From the NCBI GenBank assembly GCA_938092205.1, contig CALKMW010000004.1, positions 1 through 60,724 of the forward strand: 60,724 nt of DNA, written 5' to 3'. The position numbers were made by a program, and so were the translations under genes. A model generated the notes under the pieces. It saw nothing but the letters and a program-made list of their open reading frames with translations. It did no database searches and was not told the DNA's origin. Within the stretch, counting starts at the first letter, position 1; each line of letters opens with the position of its first letter. The DNA comes from an uncultured Pseudomonadales bacterium (lineage in GTDB: Bacteria; Pseudomonadota; Gammaproteobacteria; Pseudomonadales; Porticoccaceae). This document shows positions 1-8,136 of this stretch, piece after piece.

Positions 1-695
1 AAAGATATAAACGTTTTTTTAGCGACGTGATAAATGTTGATGGACAATTATTGACTATCCATTGTCCGAATACCGGTTCTATGAAAAATTGTTTAGTGGA
101 AAATTCCGATTGTTGGTACTCGCTATCTGATAACCCTAAACGAAAACTTCCAGGCACTTTAGAGTTGGTAACTAATAGCTTTGGCAATCTCACGGGGATC
201 AACACTAATCGGGCTAATCATTTAGTCAAAGAAGCCATTGAAGCCAATATTATTGCTGAATTAACTGGCTATCAGGTGCTTAGAACAGAGGTTAAATATG
301 GTGCAGAAAATAGCCGTATAGATCTGTTGCTTGAAGATCCAGTTAAAGGACAGTGCTACATCGAAGTTAAAAGCGTCACACTAGAGGAATCACCGGGCAT
401 GGTTAAGTTTCCCGATGCTGTTACTAGTCGCGGTACAAAGCACCTTAGGGAGCTAATAAACATGGTTCAACAGGGGCACCGAGCAGTGTTGTTTTTTTGT
501 GTCCAAGTGAATCAGGCTAAAAGGATGGAGGTAGCCGATAAGATAGATCCGCTATATGCTCAAACCTTAATCCAGGCGTTAAGTTTGGGTGTTGAAGTAA
601 TTGCATGGCGAGCTAGACTCAGTGATAAACAAATTGTTCTAGAAAGCGCTATTCCTTGTCTTCAAGATCTGCCAATGCCTGAGCGCGAAGGTTGA
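1..695 (+). CDS. sfsA: SfsA family DNA-binding/sugar fermentation stimulation protein, 5' truncated by window edge
   Basis: The frame is open from base 3 and already reads RYKRFFSDVI before the first GTG at 27, matching the N-terminal part of E. coli SfsA (RYKRFLADVI), so the true start lies outside the window. Family hallmarks follow: HCPNTGSM near the start, EVKYGAENSRIDLLL, then CYIEVKSVTL and FPDAVTSRGTKHLREL, the last two belonging to a restriction-endonuclease-like core. The family is described as a nucleic-acid-binding protein that stimulates maltose gene expression in E. coli; its biochemical role is still unclear. The last 47 bases overlap the end of the convergent Rieske gene. Confidence 0.93.
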   Translation, partial: RYKRFFSDVINVDGQLLTIHCPNTGSMKNCLVENSDCWYSLSDNPKRKLPGTLELVTNSFGNLTGINTNRANHLVKEAIEANIIAELTGYQVLRTEVKYGAENSRIDLLLEDPVKGQCYIEVKSVTLEESPGMVKFPDAVTSRGTKHLRELINMVQQGHRAVLFFCVQVNQAKRMEVADKIDPLYAQTLIQALSLGVEVIAWRARLSDKQIVLESAIPCLQDLPMPEREG

Positions 696-1074
696 CTGGA
701 GCCGCAGGCATTTGTTGGTTGGCAGCCACATAATAAAACTGGTCCTCACATCGAAGTTCTACAGATTGCAGGTGATCTCCGCTACAGGGGCCTGCAACAC
801 AAAGGCCAGAATCAATTTCAAATAATGCGCCATGCAGTGCGCATTGGATAAGCTGATTTTCAACATCTAAAAACTGATTAGGCACCCAGTTCAGCGGGCT
901 GCTTCTATGTGGGCAGAGGTTCCAGTATGCAAAAATCTTATCATCCATTCGAATGGCGAACAGTTGACGTTCCTCGATGACTAATTCCATGGCACAGCGA
1001 TCTTCAAGATCATCAATAGCGCATAATGGAATTTCTGTTTTTGTATAACTATCGGTCGTCATATAAGCACTCAT
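649..1074 (-). CDS. Rieske-type [2Fe-2S] ferredoxin domain protein
   Basis: A 141-residue single-domain Rieske protein. Cluster ligands are visible as C54-P-H56 and C78-A-L-H81 with the normal spacing between the two boxes. The disulfide cysteines of bc1-type Rieske proteins are absent and there is no membrane anchor, so a soluble cytoplasmic electron carrier or oxygenase-type ferredoxin is most likely. No reductase or oxygenase partner lies next to it. ATG at 1074 is the first start; a second ATG at 1062 (residue 5) has a GAG upstream and is equally plausible. Its 3' end runs into the convergent sfsA gene. The specific function is unknown. Confidence 0.85.
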   Translation of the reverse strand: MSAYMTTDSYTKTEIPLCAIDDLEDRCAMELVIEERQLFAIRMDDKIFAYWNLCPHRSSPLNWVPNQFLDVENQLIQCALHGALFEIDSGLCVAGPCSGDHLQSVELRCEDQFYYVAANQQMPAAPVNLRAQALADLEDKE

Positions 1075-1252
1075 TTGATATCAATTTGGTGAGAATACAT
1101 CTGCGAAATACCTTACATTAGAGTAACCATAGTGCGGTTTGGCGAAAAAAAGTCAATATTTGTATGGATAATCACGCGGATTTTTTGTTTATTATTGTTG
1201 GTGAGGGTATAAGATAAGCAATTCATAATTTGAATGCTCGAGATTTAATTGT

Positions 1253-1933
1253 ATGTCGGCAGATATTGTTACAGGCTCAGTAGATACTCACCTAGTGGTT
1301 TTAGACCAGGGGGATGCTGTTAAACAGGCTATTCATAAGCAGGTGTTAAAGCCTTTTTTGGATCTTCAAAATGCCGCACAAAAAGCCGGTTTTGATCTAA
1401 AGATATGTAGTGCCTTCAGATCATTTGATCGTCAGATGCTTATCTGGAACGGAAAGGCTGCAGGTATGCGACCAGTTATGGACCCATTTGGTCATCCGGT
1501 CAACATTCAAGATCTTGGCCCATGGCAAAAAATTCAAGCGATTCTTCGCTGGTCAGCTCTCCCAGGAGCATCTCGCCATCATTGGGGTACAGATTTTGAT
1601 ATATATGATGCTAGTGCAATGCCAAAGGATTACCAAATACAGTTAACCCCAAGTGAGGTCCAGGGTAATGGTCTGTTTGCACCCATGCACAATTGGCTTG
1701 ATGAGTATCTAGATTCGGACGAGTCAGGATTTTATCGCCCCTACGCATTAGATAAAGGCGGTATTGCCCCTGAGCGATGGCATCTAAGTTATCGGCCTAT
1801 TGCCGATCAATATGTGCAGATGCTCAGTCATGAATTACTTGCGACCAAGCTTAAAAATTCAAATTTGGTACTGCTGGACACAGTTTTGGAGTATTTGGAT
1901 GATATTCTGCAACGCTATATTATAGTCGACTAA
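1253..1933 (+). CDS. M15B-family D-Ala-D-Ala carboxypeptidase-like metallopeptidase (VanY/LdcB type)
   Basis: A 226-residue protein with the M15 zinc motif SxHxxGxxxD (S107, H109, G112, D116) and the downstream E174-R-W-H177 motif that supplies the catalytic Glu and third zinc ligand. FDLKICSAFRSFDRQ is the conserved substrate-side segment. Family members trim peptidoglycan stem peptides. No signal peptide or lipobox is visible, so if it acts on the wall it would need another export route, or it processes recycled muropeptides in the cytoplasm; that is inference. It is the first gene of a likely operon with cysE and dgkA (29-base gap). Confidence 0.85.
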   Translation: MSADIVTGSVDTHLVVLDQGDAVKQAIHKQVLKPFLDLQNAAQKAGFDLKICSAFRSFDRQMLIWNGKAAGMRPVMDPFGHPVNIQDLGPWQKIQAILRWSALPGASRHHWGTDFDIYDASAMPKDYQIQLTPSEVQGNGLFAPMHNWLDEYLDSDESGFYRPYALDKGGIAPERWHLSYRPIADQYVQMLSHELLATKLKNSNLVLLDTVLEYLDDILQRYIIVD

Positions 1934-1962
1934 CGTTTTTAGAAATTGGGAAAAGAGATTTT

Positions 1963-2742
1963 ATGAGTACAGCGGACCCTATTTGGGATTTTGTCCAACA
2001 AGAGGCAGTACAGTTAGCCGCAGAAGAGCCACTTTTAGCGGACTTTTTTCAGCGTGCAGTGCTGCAGCACAATAGCCTAGAGTCTGTTGTTGGCCATGTT
2101 TTGGCAGAAACCTTTGCTAATAGCTCAATAGCCAGTGATGATATTCAATCGGTTATTGCTGAGGCGCTAGAGGATGAGCCTCAAATAGGTATTAGTATTC
2201 GGCGAGATATTGAGGCGGCTTTTCAAAGGGATGCTGCATGTCAGTATTATTTAATGCCCCTAATCTATTTTAAAGGGTTTCAAGCGCTTCAGTTGTACCG
2301 TATTTCCCACTGGCTTTGGACAAGTAAGCGCTATTCTTTTGCGTTGTTTTTACAGAATAATATCTCTGAGAGATTTGCTGTTGATATTCATCCTGCAGCA
2401 CGATTAGGCGATGGCATAATGATTGATCATGCTACAGGCTTAGTGATTGGTGAAACAGCGATTGTTGGTAATGATGTATCTATTTTACATTCCGTGACTC
2501 TCGGAGGCAGCGGCTGTCACCAAGGCGATCGCCATCCTAAAATAGGCAATGGTGTATTGCTTGCGGCTGGGGCAAAAGTTTTGGGTAATATTAATGTTGG
2601 TGAAGGGGTAAAAGTGGGGGCCGGCAGTCTGGTTTTAGAGTCGGTACCAGATCATGTGACTGTTGCCGGTGTGCCTGCCAAAATTGTCGGAACGCCTGCT
2701 GAAGAAAATCCTGCGCTAGAGATGGATCAATATATCGAATAA
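1963..2742 (+). CDS. cysE: Serine O-acetyltransferase, copy 1
   Basis: Transfers acetyl from acetyl-CoA to L-serine, the first step of cysteine synthesis. The 259-residue protein has the N-terminal helical SATase domain (about 1-135) and a left-handed beta-helix hexapeptide domain. The catalytic pair is D141 (VDIHPAA) and H156 (IDHATG), followed by VIGETA and GDRHPKIG. ATG is preceded by AAAGAGA. The C terminus ends DQYIE, without the terminal Ile that docks into CysK in E. coli. A second copy lies on the minus strand at 7318-8121. In pseudomonads cysE commonly sits between trmJ and iscR, a place empty here. Confidence 0.93.
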   Translation: MSTADPIWDFVQQEAVQLAAEEPLLADFFQRAVLQHNSLESVVGHVLAETFANSSIASDDIQSVIAEALEDEPQIGISIRRDIEAAFQRDAACQYYLMPLIYFKGFQALQLYRISHWLWTSKRYSFALFLQNNISERFAVDIHPAARLGDGIMIDHATGLVIGETAIVGNDVSILHSVTLGGSGCHQGDRHPKIGNGVLLAAGAKVLGNINVGEGVKVGAGSLVLESVPDHVTVAGVPAKIVGTPAEENPALEMDQYIE

Positions 2743-2756
2743 CTGAGGCTATTAAA

Positions 2757-3137
2757 ATGCTAAAAAAAATTGTAGCCATTTTTTATCGACGCTTTATTGT
2801 TGCCGGGGTCAATTCATCCAAAGGGCTTAAAGATGCTTTTCTAAAGGAAGAGGCTTTTCGTGTTCAGGTGCTTCTTGGTTTATTGTTAATTCCCCTAGCC
2901 TGCTTTGTTGCCAACAGCTATCTGCAACTATTATTGCTGCTATTGGTGTATTTTCTAGTGATGATCGTTGAGTTGCTGAATACCTGTATTGAAATAGTTG
3001 TCGATCGAATTAGCCCTGAGTTTCATGAGCTCTCTGGCAGAGCCAAAGATATTGGCTCTGCTGCAGTGGCGCTTTCAATGTTTGTTTTTGTGCTGGTATG
3101 GGGCGCGTTGATCGGCGTAAATCTTGGTTTTATTTAG
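2757..3137 (+). CDS. dgkA: Diacylglycerol kinase (prokaryotic integral membrane type)
   Basis: A 126-residue inner-membrane enzyme that phosphorylates diacylglycerol to phosphatidate, recycling lipid left from periplasmic glucan or LPS modification. It shows the family signature around VELLNTCIEIVVDR and HELSGRAKDIGSAAV, with three hydrophobic helices (about 36-52, 57-77 and 97-120). Length is close to E. coli DgkA (about 120). It follows cysE by 14 bases in the same direction, so co-transcription is likely. The stop is 3 bases from the stop of the convergent gene at 3141. Confidence 0.93.
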   Translation: MLKKIVAIFYRRFIVAGVNSSKGLKDAFLKEEAFRVQVLLGLLLIPLACFVANSYLQLLLLLLVYFLVMIVELLNTCIEIVVDRISPEFHELSGRAKDIGSAAVALSMFVFVLVWGALIGVNLGFI

Positions 3138-3140
3138 CGA

Positions 3141-4346
3141 TCAATCGAGACAGATACGAATCAAGTACTCTAGCTGCTTATGCAAAAGCTGCATACGATT
3201 TTCTGAAAAGCCTTGCAAAATAAACTGATGGTTATCGTATCGCTGAAATCTAGCGATAGAAGTTAGCTCTTCAATATTAAATTGATTGCAGTGCAACAGA
3301 ATTAAACCTTCCTGCAATTTGCTAGCAATATCATTATTTTGCCTTTTTAGAGATAAAAGTGACTGTTCATGCCAAAAGCGAGGAGACGTCTCTATGTCTT
3401 TACTGCTGATATTCCAATTAATTTCGAGGTCTATGCTTAATTTTTTTGATAGCTGTTCAACAAGTTGTTGTAAGGTGTAGACGGCCATTAAGCAAACTAA
3501 TAAGTGCTGTTTTGAGCAGTCAGTAGAGCGAATGGTAAAGCAAAAGCTATCTTCCATTCCTTCGACGCGTTCGCCGCCATACAGCTGTAGTGTGCGTAAA
3601 ATACAATAATCTAACTTTTCAAATAGATGGTCTAAATTATCTTTATTGAGTTGCTGGAGAAGTCTTGGGTGATTTTTTATATTGGCGCTAATCAGAGAAT
3701 AAAAGTAGCAATTATTCGGTTCATGAGAAGACTCCCCAGAGGTCGATAGTAGAGGCTGTATCTTGGTCTCAAGCGTTGAAATCTCATCTGCCAAGGGCTC
3801 ATTTTTACCCGGTAATCGATCGCTTATGCGTGCTATGCGAAGAATTATTTGATCGACAAATCGAAAGCTAACATAGGTGCTAAATAGGGTAAAAACTAGC
3901 CATAACAACAGCCAGTTAATAAAAATTTGATGATATTTTTCAAAGATAGGCTGGCTATCAATAATAATTGAAATAACACCCGCTTGGGTATTTTCAAATT
4001 CAATACTTTCTGAAAAAGTTTCAGTGTCACCATTTTGTGTTTCAGCACTGGCACTTTGAGCTAAAAGTTCGCCATCAATACCATGTAAGCTGGCGCTTAA
4101 AATACGTTGATCTTCTGTAACTCTTTGAAGTGCTACTTGCTGGCTGATAGTATCGTTTCTCAAAAGCGGGGTTAGAATTGATTCATGTAACTGGCTTAGA
4201 GTTGATTTTGCTATATTTGAAACAGCTTCTTGAGCTAGCTTGTCTGCTTGAGAAAACAATAAAGGCCAGCTAAACAAACCAAAAAGTAGGCACATGCAGA
4301 GTACCGTTGCTGAGGTTTTTTTTGGCATCGAAAGTTGGCGACGCAT
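3141..4346 (-). CDS. AhpA/YtjB-family membrane protein divergent from serB, with cyclase-like cytoplasmic domain
   Basis: A 401-residue protein. Helix 1 is at about 13-32, a periplasmic segment follows (33-140), then helix 2 (142-160) and a cytoplasmic part (161-401). Position divergent to serB and the two-helix layout match the E. coli YtjB/Smp (AhpA) family, whose role is poorly known. By eye, residues 214-355 follow the order of a class III nucleotide cyclase: YGGERVEGMEDSF (256-268) where cyclases have HGG..K..GD, and NDIASKLQEGLILL (338-351) where they have NLAARLQ..GEILV. The first metal-binding Asp is replaced (ISANIKN), so it is probably not catalytic. The fold claim is my inference. 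Start 4346 has AAGG seven bases upstream. Confidence 0.7.
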   Translation of the reverse strand: MRRQLSMPKKTSATVLCMCLLFGLFSWPLLFSQADKLAQEAVSNIAKSTLSQLHESILTPLLRNDTISQQVALQRVTEDQRILSASLHGIDGELLAQSASAETQNGDTETFSESIEFENTQAGVISIIIDSQPIFEKYHQIFINWLLLWLVFTLFSTYVSFRFVDQIILRIARISDRLPGKNEPLADEISTLETKIQPLLSTSGESSHEPNNCYFYSLISANIKNHPRLLQQLNKDNLDHLFEKLDYCILRTLQLYGGERVEGMEDSFCFTIRSTDCSKQHLLVCLMAVYTLQQLVEQLSKKLSIDLEINWNISSKDIETSPRFWHEQSLLSLKRQNNDIASKLQEGLILLHCNQFNIEELTSIARFQRYDNHQFILQGFSENRMQLLHKQLEYLIRICLD

Positions 4347-4444
4347 GTTTTGCCTTTTTTTTCAGTTATTTTCCAACATATTCTATCCTATTCTCACAGC
4401 TTTTATATAATGCATCTCTTAGAAACTGTAATTGGACTGACTTT

Positions 4445-5665
4445 GTGAAAGATATACTCCTAATTAATGTATTTGGTGAAGATAAGCCTGGTGTTACCAG
4501 TGCAGTAACCACTGTTCTATCATTGTATGAGGTAACCATATTGGATATTGGCCAAGCGGTTATCCACGAGCAATTAAATTTAGGTCTGTTAGCTGCTATT
4601 CCAAGCGAAGCCGATACTGAGGCCTTGATTGCTCAGGTTGAATCCTGTGTTTCTGATTTAAAGATGCGGTCAAAGTTTTTGCCTATTACTGAGCAGCGCT
4701 ATCAGCAATGGGTTGAGCAGCAGGGTAAGTCGAGACATATAGTGACCCTGTTAGCAAGAAAGATCGAAGCACAGCATCTGGCTGCACTGACAGCAGTGGT
4801 ATCACAGTATCAACTTAATATAGATAAGATTATTAGGCTGTCGGGTCGAATTAACCTGCATGAAAGCGATCAGCTAGGGCGCGCCTGTGTCGAGTTCTCA
4901 GTCCGTGGTGATGCTTCTGATCCCCATGCGTTTAAGAAGTCATTGCTTGAGTTGGCCCACCAATACGATATAGATATTGCTTTTCAAGAAGATAATATTT
5001 TCCGCCGCAATCGTCGACTTGTTGTATTTGATATGGATTCCACACTGATTGATGCCGAGGTAATCGATGAGTTAGCTATTGAAGCCGGAGTCGGTCAGCA
5101 GGTGGCAGAGATTACCGAAGCTGCAATGCAGGGTAAGCTAGATTTCAGGCAGAGTTTTGAACAGCGATTAGCCCTGTTGAAGGGTTTAGATGCCTCCGTA
5201 CTGCCCAAAATAGCCCAGCGTTTACGGCTAAATGAAGGCGCAGAGCATCTGATTAGTACCTTGAAAAAATTAGGCTTTAAAACCGCGATTGTATCTGGAG
5301 GCTTTAGCTTTTTTGGAGAGTATCTTCAGGAAATTCTGGGTGTCGATTATGTTTATGCCAATCAACTCGACGTTAAAGATGGGTTAGTTACTGGTTGTGT
5401 CAAAGGCGATATTATTGACGGTCAGCGCAAGGCGGATTTATTGGTAGAGCTAGCAGGCCGCGAAGGTTTAATGCTTGAGCAGGTAATCGCCGTGGGTGAT
5501 GGAGCTAATGATTTGCCAATGCTAGATATAGCCGGTTTGGGTATCGCATTTAGGGCTAAACCGTTGGTTGAGGCCTCAGCTAAGCAGGCTATTTCTAGCT
5601 TAGGTCTGGATGGTATTCTTTATTTGCTCGGCTATTCCGATAAAGATACCGGCATTCTTGGTTAA
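4445..5665 (+). CDS. serB: Phosphoserine phosphatase with two N-terminal ACT domains
   Basis: Last step of L-serine synthesis, phosphoserine to serine. The 406-residue protein has two ACT-like regulatory regions (about 1-85 and 95-180) and a HAD phosphatase domain. The nucleophile is D196 in FDMDSTLID; ALLKGLDAS, KTAIVSGGFSFF and VGDGANDLPML are the other HAD motifs. I place the start at GTG 4445 because the protein then begins directly with the ACT strand (KDILLINVFGEDKPGVTS). The longer frame to 4307 would overlap the divergent gene and adds unrelated residues. A TATAAT lies at 4406-4411. The serine it makes feeds the CysE enzymes encoded nearby. Confidence 0.93.
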   Translation: MKDILLINVFGEDKPGVTSAVTTVLSLYEVTILDIGQAVIHEQLNLGLLAAIPSEADTEALIAQVESCVSDLKMRSKFLPITEQRYQQWVEQQGKSRHIVTLLARKIEAQHLAALTAVVSQYQLNIDKIIRLSGRINLHESDQLGRACVEFSVRGDASDPHAFKKSLLELAHQYDIDIAFQEDNIFRRNRRLVVFDMDSTLIDAEVIDELAIEAGVGQQVAEITEAAMQGKLDFRQSFEQRLALLKGLDASVLPKIAQRLRLNEGAEHLISTLKKLGFKTAIVSGGFSFFGEYLQEILGVDYVYANQLDVKDGLVTGCVKGDIIDGQRKADLLVELAGREGLMLEQVIAVGDGANDLPMLDIAGLGIAFRAKPLVEASAKQAISSLGLDGILYLLGYSDKDTGILG

Positions 5666-5760
5666 AGCAGAATAAAGGCGGCATAGTTTTAATTCTTAGC
5701 TAGTTAAAACCATGGCCACATCAGGTATCATACAATTTTAGAACTAAGTGAGAACAAATA

Positions 5761-6330
5761 ATGGGCAACTATTCCACCAATGAATTTCGATCCGGTCTTA
5801 AAGTCATGCTTGACGGAGATCCCTGTTCAATTCTAGATAATGAATTTGTAAAGCCAGGCAAGGGGCAAGCGTTTAACCGCGTTAAACTTCGAAATTTAAA
5901 AACGGGACGAGTATTAGAAAAAACTTTTAAATCTGGAGAGTCCATTGAAGCTGCAGATGTAATGGATTCAGAGATGCAGTATCTCTATGAAGATGGTGAT
6001 TTTTGGTACTTTATGGAGCCCAATACATTTGAGCAGCATCAGGCGACAGAAACCGCAGTTGGCGATGCGCGGTTATGGCTTAGTGAGCAAGATGTCTGTG
6101 TGGTCACCCTGTACAATGGCTCGCCACTATCTGTGACGCCGCCCAATCATGTTGAATTAGAAATTGTCGAAACAGATCCAGGTTTGCGTGGTGATACAGC
6201 TCAGGGTGGAAATAAGCCTGCCAAGCTAGTCACTGGCGCTACAGTTAAGGTGCCACTTTTCCTTAATGAGGGTGAAGTTGTCAAGGTAGATACTCGCACT
6301 GGAGAGTATCAAGGTCGCGTCAAGGATTGA
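5761..6330 (+). CDS. efp: Translation elongation factor P
   Basis: EF-P enters the ribosomal E site and relieves stalling at polyproline stretches. 189 residues, three beta-barrel domains. The modified lysine is K34, in the loop KPGKGQAF, the E. coli-type sequence that EpmA lysylates. The C-terminal signature [11 protein letters not shown] is present. The modifying enzyme gene epmA follows immediately downstream, an informative pairing because E. coli keeps them apart. A TACAAT at 5731-5736 could be the -10 of its promoter; the -35 is not clear. Confidence 0.97.
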   Translation: MGNYSTNEFRSGLKVMLDGDPCSILDNEFVKPGKGQAFNRVKLRNLKTGRVLEKTFKSGESIEAADVMDSEMQYLYEDGDFWYFMEPNTFEQHQATETAVGDARLWLSEQDVCVVTLYNGSPLSVTPPNHVELEIVETDPGLRGDTAQGGNKPAKLVTGATVKVPLFLNEGEVVKVDTRTGEYQGRVKD

Positions 6331-6358
6331 TCTCTGATTTAGATTAGAGAGGTTTATC

Positions 6359-7321
6359 ATAGATACTTGGTCGCCGAGCGCACAACCAAAGATATTGCAC
6401 GCTAGAGCAGAGCTGTTTGCTCTGCTGCGAAGGTTCTTTGCTGAGCGCTCGGTATTAGAGGTAGACCCGCCATTATTAGCCAAAACATCCGTTACTGACC
6501 CCTATATTGAAAGCGTAAAAGCTCAAATGGGCGGTGAGTCTAGCTATTTACAAACCTCTCCCGAATTCTTTATGAAGCGTATGTTGGCTTCCGGCTTGGG
6601 TGATATCTATTGCTTGGCCAAGGCGTTTCGTGATGCTGAGCAGGGTGCTCGCCACAATCCAGAGTTCACTCTTTTAGAATGGTATCGCGTGGGCTGGGAT
6701 GAGTTTCAATTAATGCAAGAAATTGAAACGCTAATCGCCACTGTTTTTAATAAATTTCATCAATCCGCAATCAATACTGAGCGTTTAAGTTACCACGATT
6801 GCTTTGTGCAGGCACTTCAACTAGACCCGCATAGCGCTTCCCTTGAATCTCTCCAAGCTATGGCTGTTAGTCAGGGTTATGCCAAGTGGTCAAACGAAAC
6901 TCGAGCCAATTGCTTAGACCTTCTGTTTAGTGAAATTATTGAGCCAAAATTGCCCAGCGGTCTAGTAACTGTTTATGATTATCCTGCCTGTCAATCAGCG
7001 CTTGCTCAGACTTATACAGACAAGCATGGCAGGCAAGTCAGCCGTCGATTTGAAGTCTTCTTAAATTGTGTAGAATTGGCTAATGGTTATTTTGAGTTAA
7101 CTGATGCGCAGCAGCAACGGCAGCGTTTTACAGCAGATATCAATTACAGAAGCCAAGCTAATAAGCCTGTGATGGAGATTGACGCAAAACTCGATCAAGC
7201 CATGCGGGCCGGGCTTCCAAGTTCTAGCGGTGTTGCCCTTGGGGTTGATAGATTACTAATGCAGCTGTGTGGTTTGAATTCTATTGAGGAGGTTTTGGCC
7301 TTTCCTTGGAGCAGGTGCTAA
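6359..7321 (+). CDS. epmA: EF-P lysine lysyltransferase, apparent AUA start
   Basis: A class II LysRS-like enzyme that attaches beta-lysine to K34 of EF-P. Motif 2 is FRDAEQGARHNPEFTLLEWY and motif 3 SGVALGVDRLLM; the tRNA anticodon domain of LysRS is absent, as in the family. The first standard start codon in frame is TTG at 6395, which would drop conserved N-terminal residues. Upstream the frame reads ATA GAT ACT TGG TCG CCG AGC GCA, giving DTWSPSA, which matches SWQPSAS near the start of E. coli EpmA. An AGAGAGG Shine-Dalgarno ends at 6352, six bases before ATA 6359. I therefore annotate 6359 as the start (320 residues; E. coli 325). A sequencing change from ATG is possible. Confidence 0.85.
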   Translation: MDTWSPSAQPKILHARAELFALLRRFFAERSVLEVDPPLLAKTSVTDPYIESVKAQMGGESSYLQTSPEFFMKRMLASGLGDIYCLAKAFRDAEQGARHNPEFTLLEWYRVGWDEFQLMQEIETLIATVFNKFHQSAINTERLSYHDCFVQALQLDPHSASLESLQAMAVSQGYAKWSNETRANCLDLLFSEIIEPKLPSGLVTVYDYPACQSALAQTYTDKHGRQVSRRFEVFLNCVELANGYFELTDAQQQRQRFTADINYRSQANKPVMEIDAKLDQAMRAGLPSSSGVALGVDRLLMQLCGLNSIEEVLAFPWSRC

Positions 7322-8121
7322 CAGGGCTTGAAGTAATGATTCATAGCTTTTGAAGGCTCATTGTCATCCGCTTTGCCAACAACTTCTGCCGGGACACCTG
7401 CAACAATCGAATGGGCCGGTACTGATTTAAGCACCACACTTGAGGCGGCGACCATAGTGCCCTCACCAATATCTATATTGCCTAAAATTTTCGCTCCGGG
7501 GCCTAACAGAACACCCTTTCTAATTTTGGGGTGTCGATCACCGCTTTCCTTGCCGGTGCCCCCAAGGGTTACAGATTGCATAATTGAAACACTATCCTCA
7601 ACCACGGCAGTTTCCCCAATCACTAAACCAGTGGCATGGTCAATCAAAATACCCGCACCTATTTTAGCTGCCGGATGGATATCCACCGCAAAATGGGTCG
7701 AGATGCTGTGTTGAAGCATAAGCGCCAATGATTGATTGCCCTTTAGCCAGAGACTATGTGTGACCCTATAGGCCTGTAGTGCCAAAAACCCTTTAAAGTA
7801 CAGAAATGGCGTACTATAAACCGAGCATGCAGAATCCCTATCCACGGTTGCTTGGATATCGCGTGATATAGCATAAAGTATATCTTCACTGGCAAATGCT
7901 TCACGCATCAATGGTGTTAGTAACCTCAGCGGTAGGGCATGATTGGATAGCTTAGTGGCTAGGTGATAGCTAAGTGAATCGCCCATAGAGTTATGGTCCA
8001 GAACGGTCGATTGCAAAAAACTCTGCAATAACGGTTCTTGGTTAAGCGCAATGGTTGTTTCATCAATAATGTGTTGCCAAATATTATCTATTGATTGCTG
8101 TTTATTCACCGGTATACCCAT
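7318..8121 (-). CDS. cysE: Serine O-acetyltransferase, copy 2
   Basis: A 267-residue paralogue of the protein at 1963-2742, clearly related throughout but far from identical. It has the N-terminal helical domain, the hexapeptide beta-helix and the catalytic pair D147 (VDIHPAA) and H162 (IDHATG), then SVTLGGTGKESGDRHPKI, which is closer to the common family sequence than copy 1 (which has GSGCHQG there). The tail ends NHYFKPC, again without the C-terminal Ile used for CysK docking. It lies 15 bases downstream of comF on the same strand and overlaps the end of epmA by 4 bases. Confidence 0.92.
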   Translation of the reverse strand: MGIPVNKQQSIDNIWQHIIDETTIALNQEPLLQSFLQSTVLDHNSMGDSLSYHLATKLSNHALPLRLLTPLMREAFASEDILYAISRDIQATVDRDSACSVYSTPFLYFKGFLALQAYRVTHSLWLKGNQSLALMLQHSISTHFAVDIHPAAKIGAGILIDHATGLVIGETAVVEDSVSIMQSVTLGGTGKESGDRHPKIRKGVLLGPGAKILGNIDIGEGTMVAASSVVLKSVPAHSIVAGVPAEVVGKADDNEPSKAMNHYFKPC

Positions 8122-8136
8122 TGAATCATTAAAGAA

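Noticed and set aside
4307-4444. Longer N terminus for SerB
   Set aside because: It would overlap the divergent gene start at 4346 and adds residues without ACT-domain resemblance; GTG 4445 gives the standard N terminus.
5686-5710. Inverted repeat GTTTTAA...TTAAAAC between serB and efp as a terminator
   Set aside because: The stem is only A/T-rich apart from one pair, the loop is 11 bases and no T tract follows; it may be chance in an A/T-rich spacer.
7361-7714. 117-codon open frame on the plus strand
   Set aside because: It is antisense to cysE copy 2, which has full homology; its composition is that of a shadow frame.
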